From Sneathiella limimaris (GTDB lineage: Bacteria > Pseudomonadota > Alphaproteobacteria > Sneathiellales > Sneathiellaceae): a stretch of 64,000 bases of DNA. The notes beneath the pieces were generated by a model that saw only the letters and a list, made by a program, of their open reading frames with translations, was not told the origin of the DNA and did no database searches. Shown one piece after another: positions 1 through 8,916 of the stretch. Numbering within the stretch: the first letter of the stretch is position 1; every line of letters begins with the position of its first letter. The position numbers were made by a program, and so were the translations under genes. The stretch spans positions 1,302,001 through 1,366,000 of the forward strand of contig NZ_JABBYJ010000001.1 in assembly GCF_012932565.1 (NCBI RefSeq), read 5' to 3'.

Positions 1-2055
1 ACACCTGAAGGGATTACGGTTAAACCGCTCTACACTGCGGATGACGTCAAGTCTTTGGCTCTGGAAGAAGAACTTCCCGGATTTGCCCCCTTTAAACGGG
101 GCGTTCGCGCCAGTATGTATGCCAACAGGCCTTGGACTATCCGCCAATATGCAGGTTTTTCAACCGCAGAAGAATCAAACGCGTTCTACAAACGTAACCT
201 TGCAGCCGGTCAAAAAGGCCTCTCCGTTGCATTCGATCTAGCAACGCATCGTGGATATGATAGCGATCATCCGCGCGTCGTTGGTGATGTCGGTAAAGCA
301 GGCGTGGCAATCGATTCTGTGGAGGATATGAAAATCCTCTTCGATGAGATTCCGCTCGATGAGATGTCTGTATCCATGACCATGAACGGTGCGGTGCTTC
401 CGATTCTCGCAAACTATATTGTCGCGGCTGAAGAGCAAGGGGTAACACCGGACAAACTGGCCGGCACAATTCAGAATGATATTCTGAAGGAGTTCATGGT
501 TCGCAATACCTACATTTATCCACCAGAACCGAGCATGCGGATTATTGGGGATATTATTGGCTACACGTCAAAAAATATGCCGCGGTTTAATTCCATCTCA
601 ATTTCTGGTTATCACATGCAGGAAGCCGGTGCGACCCAGGTTCAGGAGCTGGCGTTCACAATTGCAGATGGCCTTGAATATGCCCGCGCGGCTATGGCGT
701 CAGGTCTAAAAATTGATGAGTTCGCGCCTCGGCTCAGTTTCTTCTTTGCTATTGGTATGAACTTCTTCATGGAGGTCGCCAAACTTCGGGCTGCTCGTGT
801 TCTTTGGGCCAGAGTGATGAAACAGTTTGATCCTCAGAAAGAACAGTCCTTGATGCTTAGGACACATTGCCAGACATCCGGAGTAAGCCTGACAGAGCAA
901 GATCCTTATAACAACGTGATCCGCACTGCCTATGAAGCCATGGCGGCTGTATTGGGTGGAACCCAAAGTCTTCATACAAATGCATTGGATGAAGCGATCG
1001 CGCTACCAACCGATTTCTCTGCCCGGATTGCCCGGAATACTCAGCTTATCCTCGCTGAAGAGACAGGTGTTCCTAACGTGGTCGATCCGCTGGGTGGCAG
1101 TTACTACGTAGAAAGCCTGACCAACTCCCTGATTGAAGATGCCTGGAAGCTGATTCAAGAGGTTGAGGAACTGGGTGGTATGACCAAAGCTGTCGAAAGC
1201 GGTATGCCGAAACTGCAGATCGAGGAATCTGCAGCGCGAAAACAGGCCCGCATTGACCGGGGTGAAGAAACCATCGTCGGCGTTAATAAATACGCGCTGA
1301 AGGAAGACGACAGTAATATTGAAATCTTGGACGTTGATAATACCGAGGTTCTGCGTCAGCAGGTTGCCCGTCTTGAAAAGATCCGCGCTAACAGAAACGA
1401 GACGGCTTGTCAGGCAGCGTTGGATGCGCTGACTGAAGGGGCAAAAGGTAACGCTAACCTCCTTGAGCTCTGTGTAAATGCTGCACGCGAGCGTGCGACT
1501 GTTGGGGAGATTTCAGACGCTATGGAAAAAGTCTTTACCCGCCACCGGGCTGAAATTAAGTCCATTTCAGGTGTATATGGCTCGGCATACGAAGGTGATG
1601 CTGGGTTTGAGCAAATTCAGAAAGATATTGAAGGGTTCGCCGCTGAACAGGGTCGTCGTCCACGTATGCTAGTTGTGAAACTAGGCCAGGACGGACATGA
1701 CCGCGGCGCTAAAGTCATTGCGACAGCCTTTGCCGATATTGGGTTCGATGTCGATGTTGGACCTTTGTTCCAGACACCAGCAGAGGCCGCCAAAGATGCC
1801 ATTGAAAGCGATGTTCATGTGATCGGCATCTCCTCTCAAGCGGCTGGACATAAAACTCTGGTGCCACAGATTATTGAGGAACTAAAAGCCCAAGGTGCTG
1901 ATGATATCCTTGTGGTTTGCGGCGGTGTGATCCCTCAACAGGATTATGATGCCCTTTACAGTGCAGGTGTTTCAGCAATTTATGGCCCTGGAACAAATAT
2001 TCCTGCAGCAGCTGCCGAAGTTCTGGAATTAATCCGTAAACAACAGGCCGCTTGA
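1..2055 (+). CDS. scpA: Methylmalonyl-CoA mutase, large (catalytic) subunit; 5' end outside the window
   Basis: Adenosylcobalamin-dependent enzyme that interconverts (R)-methylmalonyl-CoA and succinyl-CoA, the last step of propionyl-CoA assimilation. The frame is open from base 1, and residues before the in-frame TTG at 55 ([15 protein letters not shown]) match the family. The gene therefore begins upstream, and the TTG is not the start. 684 residues are visible of a usual 710-720. The substrate barrel includes [10 protein letters not shown] and the [18 protein letters not shown] segment. The C-terminal B12 domain carries DGHDRG at nt 1690-1707, whose His is the lower cobalt ligand. meaB, its chaperone, lies 2.6 kb downstream. 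The downstream amidohydrolase follows after 62 bp containing a strong inverted repeat. mutA or bhbA are equivalent names. Confidence 0.96.
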   Translation, partial: TPEGITVKPLYTADDVKSLALEEELPGFAPFKRGVRASMYANRPWTIRQYAGFSTAEESNAFYKRNLAAGQKGLSVAFDLATHRGYDSDHPRVVGDVGKAGVAIDSVEDMKILFDEIPLDEMSVSMTMNGAVLPILANYIVAAEEQGVTPDKLAGTIQNDILKEFMVRNTYIYPPEPSMRIIGDIIGYTSKNMPRFNSISISGYHMQEAGATQVQELAFTIADGLEYARAAMASGLKIDEFAPRLSFFFAIGMNFFMEVAKLRAARVLWARVMKQFDPQKEQSLMLRTHCQTSGVSLTEQDPYNNVIRTAYEAMAAVLGGTQSLHTNALDEAIALPTDFSARIARNTQLILAEETGVPNVVDPLGGSYYVESLTNSLIEDAWKLIQEVEELGGMTKAVESGMPKLQIEESAARKQARIDRGEETIVGVNKYALKEDDSNIEILDVDNTEVLRQQVARLEKIRANRNETACQAALDALTEGAKGNANLLELCVNAARERATVGEISDAMEKVFTRHRAEIKSISGVYGSAYEGDAGFEQIQKDIEGFAAEQGRRPRMLVVKLGQDGHDRGAKVIATAFADIGFDVDVGPLFQTPAEAAKDAIESDVHVIGISSQAAGHKTLVPQIIEELKAQGADDILVVCGGVIPQQDYDALYSAGVSAIYGPGTNIPAAAAEVLELIRKQQAA

Positions 2056-2065
2056 CCTTTTCTAA

Positions 2066-2120
2066 CATTTCCTGCCTTCTATAGGGATAAGAATAGCCCC
2101 AATTAGAAAGGCAGGAAATG
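2066..2120 (+). promoter_or_regulatory. 13-bp inverted repeat covering the ribosome site and ATG of the amidohydrolase gene
   Basis: CATTTCCTGCCTT (2066-2078) is perfectly complementary to AAGGCAGGAAATG (2108-2120). The right arm contains the Shine-Dalgarno (AGGCAGGA) and the start codon itself (2118-2120). Past one bulged A the helix continues with CTA/TAG, and the loop holds GGG (2084-2086) facing CCCC (2097-2100). There is no T-tract, so it does not look like an intrinsic terminator. The left arm starts 11 nt after the mutase stop codon, within reach of a terminating ribosome. This suggests translational coupling; the mechanism is inference, the repeat is plain. Confidence 0.6.
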
Positions 2121-3146
2121 AAGGTCGTTTTTAGTCCGGATCACGCCCGGCATCATCCAAAAACCTATTTCAAGTCAGGCACCTTTCATGAGCCTCAGGA
2201 AGTGCCAGGACGTGCTGATGCGCTTCTTTCCGGCATTGAGGCAGCTGGTCATGAAGTTATTCAGTCCATGGATTTTGGGCCCAAACCCCGAGGGGCTGTT
2301 CATAATCCCGGTTACCTCTATTTTTTGGAAACCATTTCTGAGCGCTGGAAGGCTGCTGGAATGGAAAATGAAGAGGTGTTGCCCAACATTCATCCGGGTA
2401 GGCGTATGAACTCAATGCCAGAAGGCATTGTCGGCGAAGTTGGATATTATACAACAGATATGTCAGCCCCGATTGGTGAAGGGACATGGGAGGCGGCTGT
2501 TGCTTCTTCCAATGTAGCGTTGACCGCGACTGAGTTGGTTCTTGATCAATTACCAGAAGCTGGTTCAGCCTATGCTCTCTGTCGTCCACCGGGACATCAT
2601 GCCTTTCAGGATATGTGCGGTGGGTTTTGTTTTCTGAATAATGTTGCGATCGCTGCCCAATATGCCCTGAGCGAAGTTAATCGGGTCGCCATCTTAGATG
2701 TGGATGTCCATCATGGAAACGGGACACAGGGGATTTTCTATAACCGCAGTGACGTGCTGACTATCTCACTTCATTGTGACCCAACTGATTTCTATCCCTT
2801 CTTCTCTGGTTATGCGCATGAGCGTGGTGAAGGCGATGGTGAGGGATATAACCTAAATATCCCTATTCCCCCGCAAACAGGTGATGCGGACTATATGCCT
2901 TATCTGGAGCAGGCCAAGCAAGCATTGCGATCTTATGCTCCTGATGTGTTGTTTGTTGCACTGGGGCTGGATGCTTTTGAAGGGGACCCGCTGATCGGGC
3001 TTTCCATCACTACAGGAGGTTTTGGGCAAATCGGAGCCGCAATTTCAGAGCTGGATATGCCGACTGTGCTGGTTCAGGAAGGTGGCTATAACCGCGACTT
3101 TCTCGGGGCTAATATTTCTAGTTTCCTAAAAGGTTTCGAAGGGTAA
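2118..3146 (+). CDS. Acetylpolyamine amidohydrolase / class II histone-deacetylase-fold enzyme
   Basis: 342 residues, almost the exact length of Mycoplana ramosa acetylpolyamine amidohydrolase. The catalytic set is intact and nearly co-linear with it: His160-His161 in RPPGHHA, zinc ligands Asp196 and His198 in DVDVHHGNGTQ, Asp285 in LGLDAFEGDP, and Tyr324 in EGGYNRD. The expected reaction is zinc-dependent removal of acetyl groups from acetylputrescine, -cadaverine or -spermidine in the cytoplasm. The N-terminal segment up to about residue 110 has the loop that narrows the active site in this subfamily. It lies 62 bp after the mutase gene and may be co-transcribed, with its start buried in the inverted repeat at 2066-2120. 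The polyamine substrate is inferred from the family; a small-molecule or protein deacetylase role cannot be excluded. Confidence 0.88.
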   Translation: MKVVFSPDHARHHPKTYFKSGTFHEPQEVPGRADALLSGIEAAGHEVIQSMDFGPKPRGAVHNPGYLYFLETISERWKAAGMENEEVLPNIHPGRRMNSMPEGIVGEVGYYTTDMSAPIGEGTWEAAVASSNVALTATELVLDQLPEAGSAYALCRPPGHHAFQDMCGGFCFLNNVAIAAQYALSEVNRVAILDVDVHHGNGTQGIFYNRSDVLTISLHCDPTDFYPFFSGYAHERGEGDGEGYNLNIPIPPQTGDADYMPYLEQAKQALRSYAPDVLFVALGLDAFEGDPLIGLSITTGGFGQIGAAISELDMPTVLVQEGGYNRDFLGANISSFLKGFEG

Positions 3147-3156
3147 GGGCTTCGGA

Positions 3157-3564
3157 TCAATAGTGGTCAAAACCGTCTGGTAGCAGGTTTTTCATGGTGG
3201 TGGTGGTGATATCTCCCTCACCATGATAACTGACCTTAGTTTCTGGTGTTGAGAACTCTGCCAGGACTTGTCGGCAGGCGCCGCAAGGGGAACAGTGAAT
3301 GGTCTTCCCGTGCTCATTGATGTTTGTAACAAAGACTTCTTTTATCCGAATGCCGCCGCCCAAGTCAGAAACAGCTTTGCCGACGGCGTTTCTTTCGGCG
3401 CAAACAGTTAAACCCGATGAGATGTTTTCAACATTGCAGCCTGTATAAATTTCCCCGGATTCGAGAAGAATTGCGGCGCCAACAGAAAACTTGGAATAGG
3501 GTGCGTACGCTTTTTGGACGGCAAGCTCGGCATGGTCTTTAAGCGATTTGGGGGTATTGGACAT
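3157..3564 (-). CDS. cdd: Cytidine deaminase
   Basis: Hydrolytic deamination of cytidine and deoxycytidine to uridine nucleosides in pyrimidine salvage. 135 residues, the size of the homotetrameric type. The zinc motif is complete: Cys55-Ala-Glu57 in VCAERNA, with Cys94 and Cys97 in SPCGACRQ. The AYAPYSKFSVGAA and GCNVENIS segments are the nucleoside-binding signatures. It is the downstream gene of a two-gene minus-strand unit, 8 bp after the hydroxyproline dehydratase, and it ends 10 bp from the convergent amidohydrolase. The metabolic link to its operon partner is not obvious. Confidence 0.96.
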   Translation of the reverse strand: MSNTPKSLKDHAELAVQKAYAPYSKFSVGAAILLESGEIYTGCNVENISSGLTVCAERNAVGKAVSDLGGGIRIKEVFVTNINEHGKTIHCSPCGACRQVLAEFSTPETKVSYHGEGDITTTTMKNLLPDGFDHY

Positions 3565-3572
3565 CTCTATTC

Positions 3573-4580
3573 CTATCTCAGCAGGAAGCCGCTCGCCAGC
3601 AGGTCGTCGTTTTCCATTACAAATTCAGCGCGGCCACAATAATGGGCACGGCCACTGACTTCAACAGTTACCGCCTTGTGGGGCCCGACACGCGTTTCAG
3701 TCAGGATTTGACCAGAAAATACGGCGTCAGTGACACTTTCGAAATTATGGGCTTGATGAGGCTTGGACAGTCCCTTGGCGTGCGTAACGGCAAGACGCGC
3801 AGTAACGCCTGAACCTGTAGGACTTCTATCCACCTGACCGTCGGCAAAAACGCAAATATTGCGACTGGGGTTTCCTTCTGATCCGATAGAGCCATCAGTG
3901 AATATTATTCCATATAGATACCCAAGATCCTGTTCTTCCGGATGAGTGATCTCAATCTGCTGAGTTGTTGCCGCCGCCAGTTGATTTGCCGTTTGAACGA
4001 TAGTGTTGATGGGAGAGGTTTTTAAATCAAGGCCGACGGAAGAGGCATCCAGAATTCCATAGAAGGCACCGCCATAGGCCAGGTCTAATTCAACGGGACC
4101 AAATTCAGCCGTGTTGACATACTGTCCGATGCGATAGGCAAAGGCGGGCACACTTTCAAACCGAACGGCACCTGTATGACCATTTGTAACCGTCACGTGG
4201 GCTTTGACCAGACCACACGGGCACTGAATATTAATGGCCTGCTCTGGCTCTCCAGTCTTTTCAACAAGGCCATAGTCTAATGCATAGCGCCCAAGTGCGA
4301 TGATCGCATGGCCACACATGGTGCTGTAGCCTTCGTTATGCATGAAAATGACCCCAAAATCAGCCTCAGGATGATCGGCTGGAACAATGAGCGCTCCATA
4401 CATATCTATGTGTCCGCGAGGCTCAAACATTAAGAAGCGCCGATACTGATCAGCCTCTTCTTTCAAGTGGCGACGTTTGTCGAGCAAGGTTCCCTCTTCA
4501 GGGACCGGGACACCATCTGTGATAATGCGTAAAGGCTCACCCCCTGTATGCATTTCAACGGTTCGAATTGGTGCCATCAT
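3573..4580 (-). CDS. Trans-3-hydroxy-L-proline dehydratase (proline racemase superfamily)
   Basis: 335 residues of the proline racemase fold. The first catalytic position is Cys89 in the MCGHA motif. The second, which is Cys in racemases and 4-hydroxyproline epimerases, is Thr255 in DRSPTGSGVTARLA. A Cys/Thr pair is the established signature of trans-3-hydroxy-L-proline dehydratase, which forms delta1-pyrroline-2-carboxylate, so I call dehydratase rather than racemase. The ATG at 4580 has a GAGGAA ribosome site about 9 nt upstream. No hydroxyproline transporter or pyrroline-2-carboxylate reductase is nearby. It is divergent from meaB and shares that 100-bp intergenic region. Substrate specificity is inferred from the catalytic pair. 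Confidence 0.87.
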   Translation of the reverse strand: MMAPIRTVEMHTGGEPLRIITDGVPVPEEGTLLDKRRHLKEEADQYRRFLMFEPRGHIDMYGALIVPADHPEADFGVIFMHNEGYSTMCGHAIIALGRYALDYGLVEKTGEPEQAINIQCPCGLVKAHVTVTNGHTGAVRFESVPAFAYRIGQYVNTAEFGPVELDLAYGGAFYGILDASSVGLDLKTSPINTIVQTANQLAAATTQQIEITHPEEQDLGYLYGIIFTDGSIGSEGNPSRNICVFADGQVDRSPTGSGVTARLAVTHAKGLSKPHQAHNFESVTDAVFSGQILTETRVGPHKAVTVEVSGRAHYCGRAEFVMENDDLLASGFLLR

Positions 4581-4652
4581 GTTCGAAAGTTCCTCGCCAG
4601 CAGTAAATGAGATCGCTTGTCATCTCAATTAACCCGTAACATAGCATTCTAC

Positions 4653-4680
4653 TTGACGACGGGCGCGTATTTTTTCATAC
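4653..4680 (+). promoter_or_regulatory. Possible meaB promoter close to the start codon
   Basis: TTGACG at 4653-4658 is followed after 16 bases by TCATAC at 4675-4680. The -35 is good and the -10 weak. A transcript from here would start at about 4687, at or next to the ATG at 4689, giving a nearly leaderless mRNA. No clear Shine-Dalgarno precedes that ATG, which fits. Tentative. Confidence 0.3.
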
Positions 4681-4688
4681 CCATGTGT

Positions 4689-5690
4689 ATGAGCAATTCA
4701 ACAACAATCAACTCAAGTGAAATTGAGGATATCGCCGATCAGATCAGACAGGGAAACCGGCGGATGCTGGCGCGTGCCATTACCATGGCAGAGTCAATTC
4801 GGCCGGATCATCAGGAAAAAGCGCAGGCCCTGCTGAATGAGCTAATGCCGAGTACAGGCGGATCTATCCGCATCGGTATTTCGGGGACTCCGGGCGTGGG
4901 AAAATCCACCTTTATTGAAGCCTTCGGCAAGTTTCTGACTGGCGAAGGTTTGAAGGTTGCAGTTCTAACGATTGATCCTTCGTCTAAACGCACGGGAGGG
5001 TCTATTCTTGGCGATAAGACCCGGATGGAGGAGCTGAGCCGGGATCCTAATGCATTTATTCGCCCCTCTCCCTCAGGGGGATCCTTGGGTGGTGTGGCGC
5101 GTCGCACACGGGAAGTCATGCTGCTTTGTGAAGCTGCGGGCTTTGATGTCATTTTGATTGAAACCGTTGGTGTAGGACAATCTGAGACAACTGTTGCGGA
5201 CATGGTGGATCTCTTCATGCTGTTGCTGGCGCCTGCTGGCGGGGATGAGTTGCAGGGCATCAAGCGCGGTGTCATGGAGCTTGCAGATATTATTGTGATC
5301 AATAAGGCCGACGGTGAGCTGATTCCGGTAGCCAAGCGGGCAGCCAATGAATATCGCAGTGCCGTTCGCCTGATGCGACCCAAAACCAAAAGCTGGACAC
5401 CAAAAGTTCTATTGACTTCAGCTTTGAAAAAAATCGGTATTGAGGAGCTTTGGCAGACGATCGGCGAATATCTGGATGCCAGACGAGACGCGGGCGAGTT
5501 GGAAGTTCAACGGGCAGAGCAATCATCCGCCTGGATGTGGTCAGAAATTGAAGACAGTTTGATGAATCACCTGAAAACAGATACGGAAGTCGCCAGCAAA
5601 CTTAGCGCTATGGAAGAGGATGTTCGAGACGGAAAATTGAGCCCAACGGCTGCTGCGCGAGCAGTTTTAGGGATTTTCATGAAAAAATAG
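4689..5690 (+). CDS. meaB: MeaB, methylmalonyl-CoA mutase-associated GTPase (G3E, ArgK family)
   Basis: GTPase chaperone that loads and protects the B12 cofactor of methylmalonyl-CoA mutase. The chosen ATG (MSNSTTIN) gives 333 residues, near the usual 325-335. The frame is open to a TTG at 4617, but the added residues are unlike the family; ATG 4683 is also possible. Walker A is GTPGVGKS (about residues 66-73), followed by DPSSKRTGGSILGDKTRM, ETVGVGQSE and the NKAD base-recognition motif. The C-terminal dimerisation helices are present. Its proximity to the mutase gene supports the role. The old name, LAO/AO transport ATPase, is a misnomer. Confidence 0.93.
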   Translation: MSNSTTINSSEIEDIADQIRQGNRRMLARAITMAESIRPDHQEKAQALLNELMPSTGGSIRIGISGTPGVGKSTFIEAFGKFLTGEGLKVAVLTIDPSSKRTGGSILGDKTRMEELSRDPNAFIRPSPSGGSLGGVARRTREVMLLCEAAGFDVILIETVGVGQSETTVADMVDLFMLLLAPAGGDELQGIKRGVMELADIIVINKADGELIPVAKRAANEYRSAVRLMRPKTKSWTPKVLLTSALKKIGIEELWQTIGEYLDARRDAGELEVQRAEQSSAWMWSEIEDSLMNHLKTDTEVASKLSAMEEDVRDGKLSPTAAARAVLGIFMKK

Positions 5691-5742
5691 GGGCGGATTT
5701 TAGTTCCTTTTCTCTAAATAGAGGTTTTTTGGTGGATTAGAC

Positions 5743-5771
5743 TTGACGGACGCGGATCCATTGCTTAAAAG
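5743..5771 (+). promoter_or_regulatory. Probable rpmB promoter (sigma-70 type)
   Basis: TTGACG (5743-5748), 17-bp spacer, TAAAAG (5766-5771). This is the best promoter match in the meaB-rpmB gap. Predicted start is near 5778, giving a leader of about 55 nt. Confidence 0.5.
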
Positions 5772-5782
5772 CCGTCTTCACA

Positions 5783-5820
5783 ACCGGCTGAGAAGGCCGG
5801 TATTTTGTTTTATTTCTTCT
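5783..5820 (+). terminator. Hairpin plus T-rich tract in the rpmB leader
   Basis: ACCGGC (5783-5788) pairs with GCCGGT (5796-5801) around a 7-nt loop, followed by a T-rich stretch to 5820. It resembles an intrinsic terminator. It may end meaB read-through transcripts. Because it lies downstream of the likely rpmB promoter, it could also be part of an autoregulatory ribosomal-protein leader. The sequence alone does not decide. Confidence 0.45.
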
Positions 5821-5833
5821 AATGAGGTGCGCT

Positions 5834-6121
5834 ATGGCCCGTCGTTGTGAATTGACAGGTAAAGGTGTTCAGGCCGGCAACAATGTCAGCCATGCTCACA
5901 ATAAAACTCGCCGTCGCTTTCTGCCAAACGTTCAGGACGTCCGTTTGATGTCAGAAGCTCTTGGCCGCTCATTTAGCATGAAAGTTTCTGCTGCCGCTCT
6001 TCGTTCTGTTGAACATAATGGTGGTCTGGATAACTTCCTGATGAAAGCTAAAGACGAAAACCTGTCTCTGCAGGCACGTCGCGTTAAACGCGAAGTCAAG
6101 AAAGCTGCTGCAGCCGCGTAA
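5834..6121 (+). CDS. rpmB: 50S ribosomal protein L28
   Basis: 95-residue L28 of the large ribosomal subunit. It begins [11 protein letters not shown], the canonical start, and contains [17 protein letters not shown], typical of alphaproteobacterial L28. The frame extends four codons upstream to 5822. The ATG at 5834 is chosen because family members start here and GAGGT (5824-5828) sits 5 nt before it. The C-terminus is Lys/Ala-rich ([11 protein letters not shown]). Monocistronic: it has its own promoter and a terminator at 6153. Confidence 0.98.
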   Translation: MARRCELTGKGVQAGNNVSHAHNKTRRRFLPNVQDVRLMSEALGRSFSMKVSAAALRSVEHNGGLDNFLMKAKDENLSLQARRVKREVKKAAAAA

Positions 6122-6152
6122 ACCTACGCCTGAACAGTTATCTGAACAGATC

Positions 6153-6185
6153 AGCGAGTGAGCCCGTGAGCCGCTCGCTTTTTTG
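6153..6185 (+). terminator. Intrinsic terminator after rpmB
   Basis: AGCGAGTG (6153-6160) pairs with CGCTCGCT (6172-6179), 8 bp with one G-T wobble and an 11-nt loop, followed directly by a run of T (6180-6184). Confidence 0.85.
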
Positions 6186-6188
6186 TTG

Positions 6189-6202
6189 TCTATAGCTATA
6201 GA
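6189..6202. other. Perfect 14-bp palindrome upstream of the dienelactone hydrolase gene
   Basis: TCTATAGCTATAGA reads identically on both strands. It lies just after the rpmB terminator and 76 bp before the hydrolase start, where a dimeric regulator could bind. No regulator is adjacent. Chance occurrence in AT-rich DNA is possible. Confidence 0.3.
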
Positions 6203-6277
6203 GAATTCTTGCAAACTTGTTTTCCCCGAATCTCTCCTTATTTCAAAGTGGGGCGATAAAAATTATGGGAATGTCAA

Positions 6278-7042
6278 ATGCATGCAAGACGAGATATTTT
6301 GAAAACTGCTGCTGCGGTTCCGTTGGCAACAGTTCTCTCCAGTCCTATGTTGGCGAAGGCTGCGGCCGCAACTCTCAGTGAAGTTACTCTAAAATTAGAT
6401 GATGGAACCCCCGTTTCGGCGACAGTTGCTTATCCAGAAGTGGAAGTGGCACCAACGGTCCTTTTGATTCACGAGTGGTGGGGCTTGAACGACCAGATCA
6501 AGTCGGTTGCAGCAGAACTTGGTAAGATGGGCTATGTAGCACTGGCAGTTGACTTATATGGGGGAAAGGTCGCTAAAACGCCAGATGAGGCCAGAGCCAA
6601 TATGCAAGCGGTTCAAGCACCCGTTGCCACGGAGACTTTAGTTAAATGGATGGAGTGGCTTCGTTTGCACGAGAGAAGCACAGGTAAGGTTGCAACTGTT
6701 GGCTGGTGCTTTGGAGGAGGCTGGTCCCTAAATGCTTCAATTGCTTCTCCAGCGGATGGAACCATTATCTATTACGGAAATGTAACGCGTGAAGCCGCCG
6801 CCCTCAAATCCCTGAAGGGACCTGTGCTGGGGCATTTCGCAACTAAAGACCAGTGGATAAATGAGAAAATGGTCAATGGTTTCGTCACGGAGATGGAAAA
6901 GGCTGGCCAGCCTGCGCCAGATATTCACTGGTACGAAGCTGACCATGCTTTTGCAAATCCGTCAGGTGGCCGTTATGACGAAGAGGACGCCATGCTGTCC
7001 TGGCAGCGGACAACCGATTTCCTTAAGAAAACAATCGGTTGA
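6278..7042 (+). CDS. Dienelactone hydrolase family alpha/beta-hydrolase, probably Tat-exported
   Basis: 254 residues. The N-terminus has an Arg-Arg signal (ARRDILK, then a hydrophobic alanine-rich stretch ending LAKAAA), which suggests Tat export to the periplasm. The mature part is a dienelactone hydrolase: HEWWGLND near residues 65-72, nucleophile Cys144 in VGWCFGGG, Asp191 in ATKDQW, and His223 in EADHAFANP. A Cys nucleophile, rather than Ser, is characteristic of the family. Many such exported members are not true dienelactone hydrolases, and no aromatic-degradation genes lie nearby, so the substrate is unknown. Convergent with cobT, 3 bp apart. Confidence 0.86.
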   Translation: MHARRDILKTAAAVPLATVLSSPMLAKAAAATLSEVTLKLDDGTPVSATVAYPEVEVAPTVLLIHEWWGLNDQIKSVAAELGKMGYVALAVDLYGGKVAKTPDEARANMQAVQAPVATETLVKWMEWLRLHERSTGKVATVGWCFGGGWSLNASIASPADGTIIYYGNVTREAAALKSLKGPVLGHFATKDQWINEKMVNGFVTEMEKAGQPAPDIHWYEADHAFANPSGGRYDEEDAMLSWQRTTDFLKKTIG

Positions 7043-7045
7043 CGG

Positions 7046-8911
7046 CTACCAGCTAGTTCCGGTCTTTCTGGCTGGTTTGTTCTCATCAAACAGATCAGCC
7101 AGCTGCTCCATCATGACACCACCCAGCTGTTCGGCGTCAATAATCGTTACTGCCTGCTGATAGTAACGGGTGACATCGTGACCAATTCCAATGGCAATCA
7201 GCTCAACAGAGGATTTCTTTTCAATCCAGCTGATGACATCACGTAAGTGTTTATCCAGATAGTTGCCGGGATTGACGGACAATGTACTATCGTCAACAGG
7301 CGCGCCGTCGGAGATAACCATGAGAATACGGCGCTGTTCAGGACGACCTAGCAGACGATTGTGAGCCCATAGCAGGCCCTCCCCGTCGATATTCTCTTTC
7401 AGAAGTCCTTCTTTCAGCATCAGGCCCAATGATTGGCGCGCACGCCGATATGGCATGTCTGCCTGTTTGTAGATGATGTGTCGAAGGTCATTCAGGCGAC
7501 CTGGATTGGCCTCCTTACCCTCGGACAACCATTTTTCTCGGGACTGTCCACCTTTCCAGGCGCGGGTAGTAAAGCCAAGGATTTCGACTTTCACACCGCA
7601 ACGTTCCAGTGTGCGAGCAAGGATGTCCGCTGAAATCGCTGCAATCGAAATAGGTCGGCCGCGCATGGAGCCGGAATTATCGATCAACAGTGTTACGACC
7701 GTATCCCTGAAATCCGTATCCTCTTCCTGTTTAAAGGAGAGAGGGAGCAATGGATCTGCAACGACGCGAGAGAGCCTTGCGGCATCCAGAATACCTTCTT
7801 CCAGGTCAAAGGACCAAGATCGGTTCTGCTGTGCCTGTAGTTTCCGCTGCAAACGGTTTGCCAACCGGCTGACCAGACTTTGTAGACTTTCTAGTTGTTG
7901 ATCCAATTGTTGGCGCAACCTTGAAAGCTCTTCCGGTTCGGTTAAGTCGAGAGCTTCAACGACTTCGTCAAATTCGGTTGTAAAGGCTTTATAGGCCGGG
8001 CCTTCCAAGAAATTCCGGAAATCATCTGGGTAGGATGCTTTTCTCTCCTGCCCTGCCTCGTCGCCAGAGCTAGAGGCATCCTGCTCAAGGCTTTCGGTTG
8101 CCTCAGTTTCTGAGCTATCTTCTCCGGAACCTTCTTGAGCGGACGCGTCTTCAGCAGCACTGGCATCTTGGGCTTCGTCATCGCCCTCAGCACCACTGCT
8201 TTCAGATTCGGGTTCCTGCTCTCCGTCATCTCCATCGCTTTCAGAATCGTCCTGAGCATCTGCTCCATCCGCATCATCAAAAAGATCGAGATCTTTCAGT
8301 AGCTGTCTTGCAGCCTTTGCAAACTCGGCCTGGTCAGTTGCCGCGTCGATTAGCGCTTGGAAATCATCGCCGCCTTTAAGCTCCAGTTCTTTTCGCCACA
8401 GATCAAGCATATTGGTCGCGCTGGATGGAGACGGTGTCCCTGTCAGTTTTTCACGAACAAGAAGCCCAACGACTTCTGCAATTGGAGCGTCGGCTTTATC
8501 GTAGACCCGCTCAAAGCCCATTTCCTTGCAGCGTTGATCAAGCTGCTTGAACAGATTATCGGATACGCCTTGCATCCGATTTGCGCCGAGGCTTTCCACC
8601 CGGGCCTGTTCAATTGCATCAAAGACAGCTTTTGCTTCGCCGCCTTGTGGCATCAGCTTGTTATGGACCTTGTCATCATGATAACGCTTGCGAAGCGCCA
8701 TACTATCGGACTGTCCCCGAATTTTCTGGATGTCTTCCGTTGGCAGGTCCCGTTGCGGATTTGGCAGCCGCGCGCGTTCACCGCTGAGGCCTGGCTGGTC
8801 GTTTCCAAAAGTAACGGCCAGCTCTTTGTCTTCCGACATGGCCCGCATGGTTGATGTTACTGCCCGCTTGAATTGCTCAGCCCGGCTTTCCTTGTGCTTT
8901 GAAAAAGACAC
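7046..8911 (-). CDS. cobT: Aerobic cobaltochelatase subunit CobT
   Basis: Subunit of the CobNST complex that inserts cobalt into hydrogenobyrinate a,c-diamide in aerobic B12 synthesis. 621 residues, normal for CobT. The N-terminal domain runs to about residue 210, followed by a very acidic Asp/Glu/Ser linker (about 211-288). The C-terminal von Willebrand A domain has the MIDAS motif DNSGS at 411-415. It lies 5 bp after cobS, same strand, clearly one operon. The large CobN subunit is not in the window. This CobT should not be confused with the unrelated phosphoribosyltransferase of the same name. B12 made here would serve the mutase at the window start. Confidence 0.96.
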   Translation of the reverse strand: MSFSKHKESRAEQFKRAVTSTMRAMSEDKELAVTFGNDQPGLSGERARLPNPQRDLPTEDIQKIRGQSDSMALRKRYHDDKVHNKLMPQGGEAKAVFDAIEQARVESLGANRMQGVSDNLFKQLDQRCKEMGFERVYDKADAPIAEVVGLLVREKLTGTPSPSSATNMLDLWRKELELKGGDDFQALIDAATDQAEFAKAARQLLKDLDLFDDADGADAQDDSESDGDDGEQEPESESSGAEGDDEAQDASAAEDASAQEGSGEDSSETEATESLEQDASSSGDEAGQERKASYPDDFRNFLEGPAYKAFTTEFDEVVEALDLTEPEELSRLRQQLDQQLESLQSLVSRLANRLQRKLQAQQNRSWSFDLEEGILDAARLSRVVADPLLPLSFKQEEDTDFRDTVVTLLIDNSGSMRGRPISIAAISADILARTLERCGVKVEILGFTTRAWKGGQSREKWLSEGKEANPGRLNDLRHIIYKQADMPYRRARQSLGLMLKEGLLKENIDGEGLLWAHNRLLGRPEQRRILMVISDGAPVDDSTLSVNPGNYLDKHLRDVISWIEKKSSVELIAIGIGHDVTRYYQQAVTIIDAEQLGGVMMEQLADLFDENKPARKTGTSW

Positions 8912-8916
8912 GTGGG

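Noticed and set aside
4811-5389. 192-codon frame antisense to meaB
   Set aside because: Entirely within meaB; Ser/Pro-rich shadow with no domain.
8357-8854. 165-codon frame antisense to cobT
   Set aside because: Shadow of the conserved CobT N-terminal domain; no ribosome site or family match.
7046-8911. Possible cobalt-independent chaperone role for the VWA/AAA+ pair (MoxR-like)
   Set aside because: Length, acidic linker and CobS companion fit cobaltochelatase subunits clearly.
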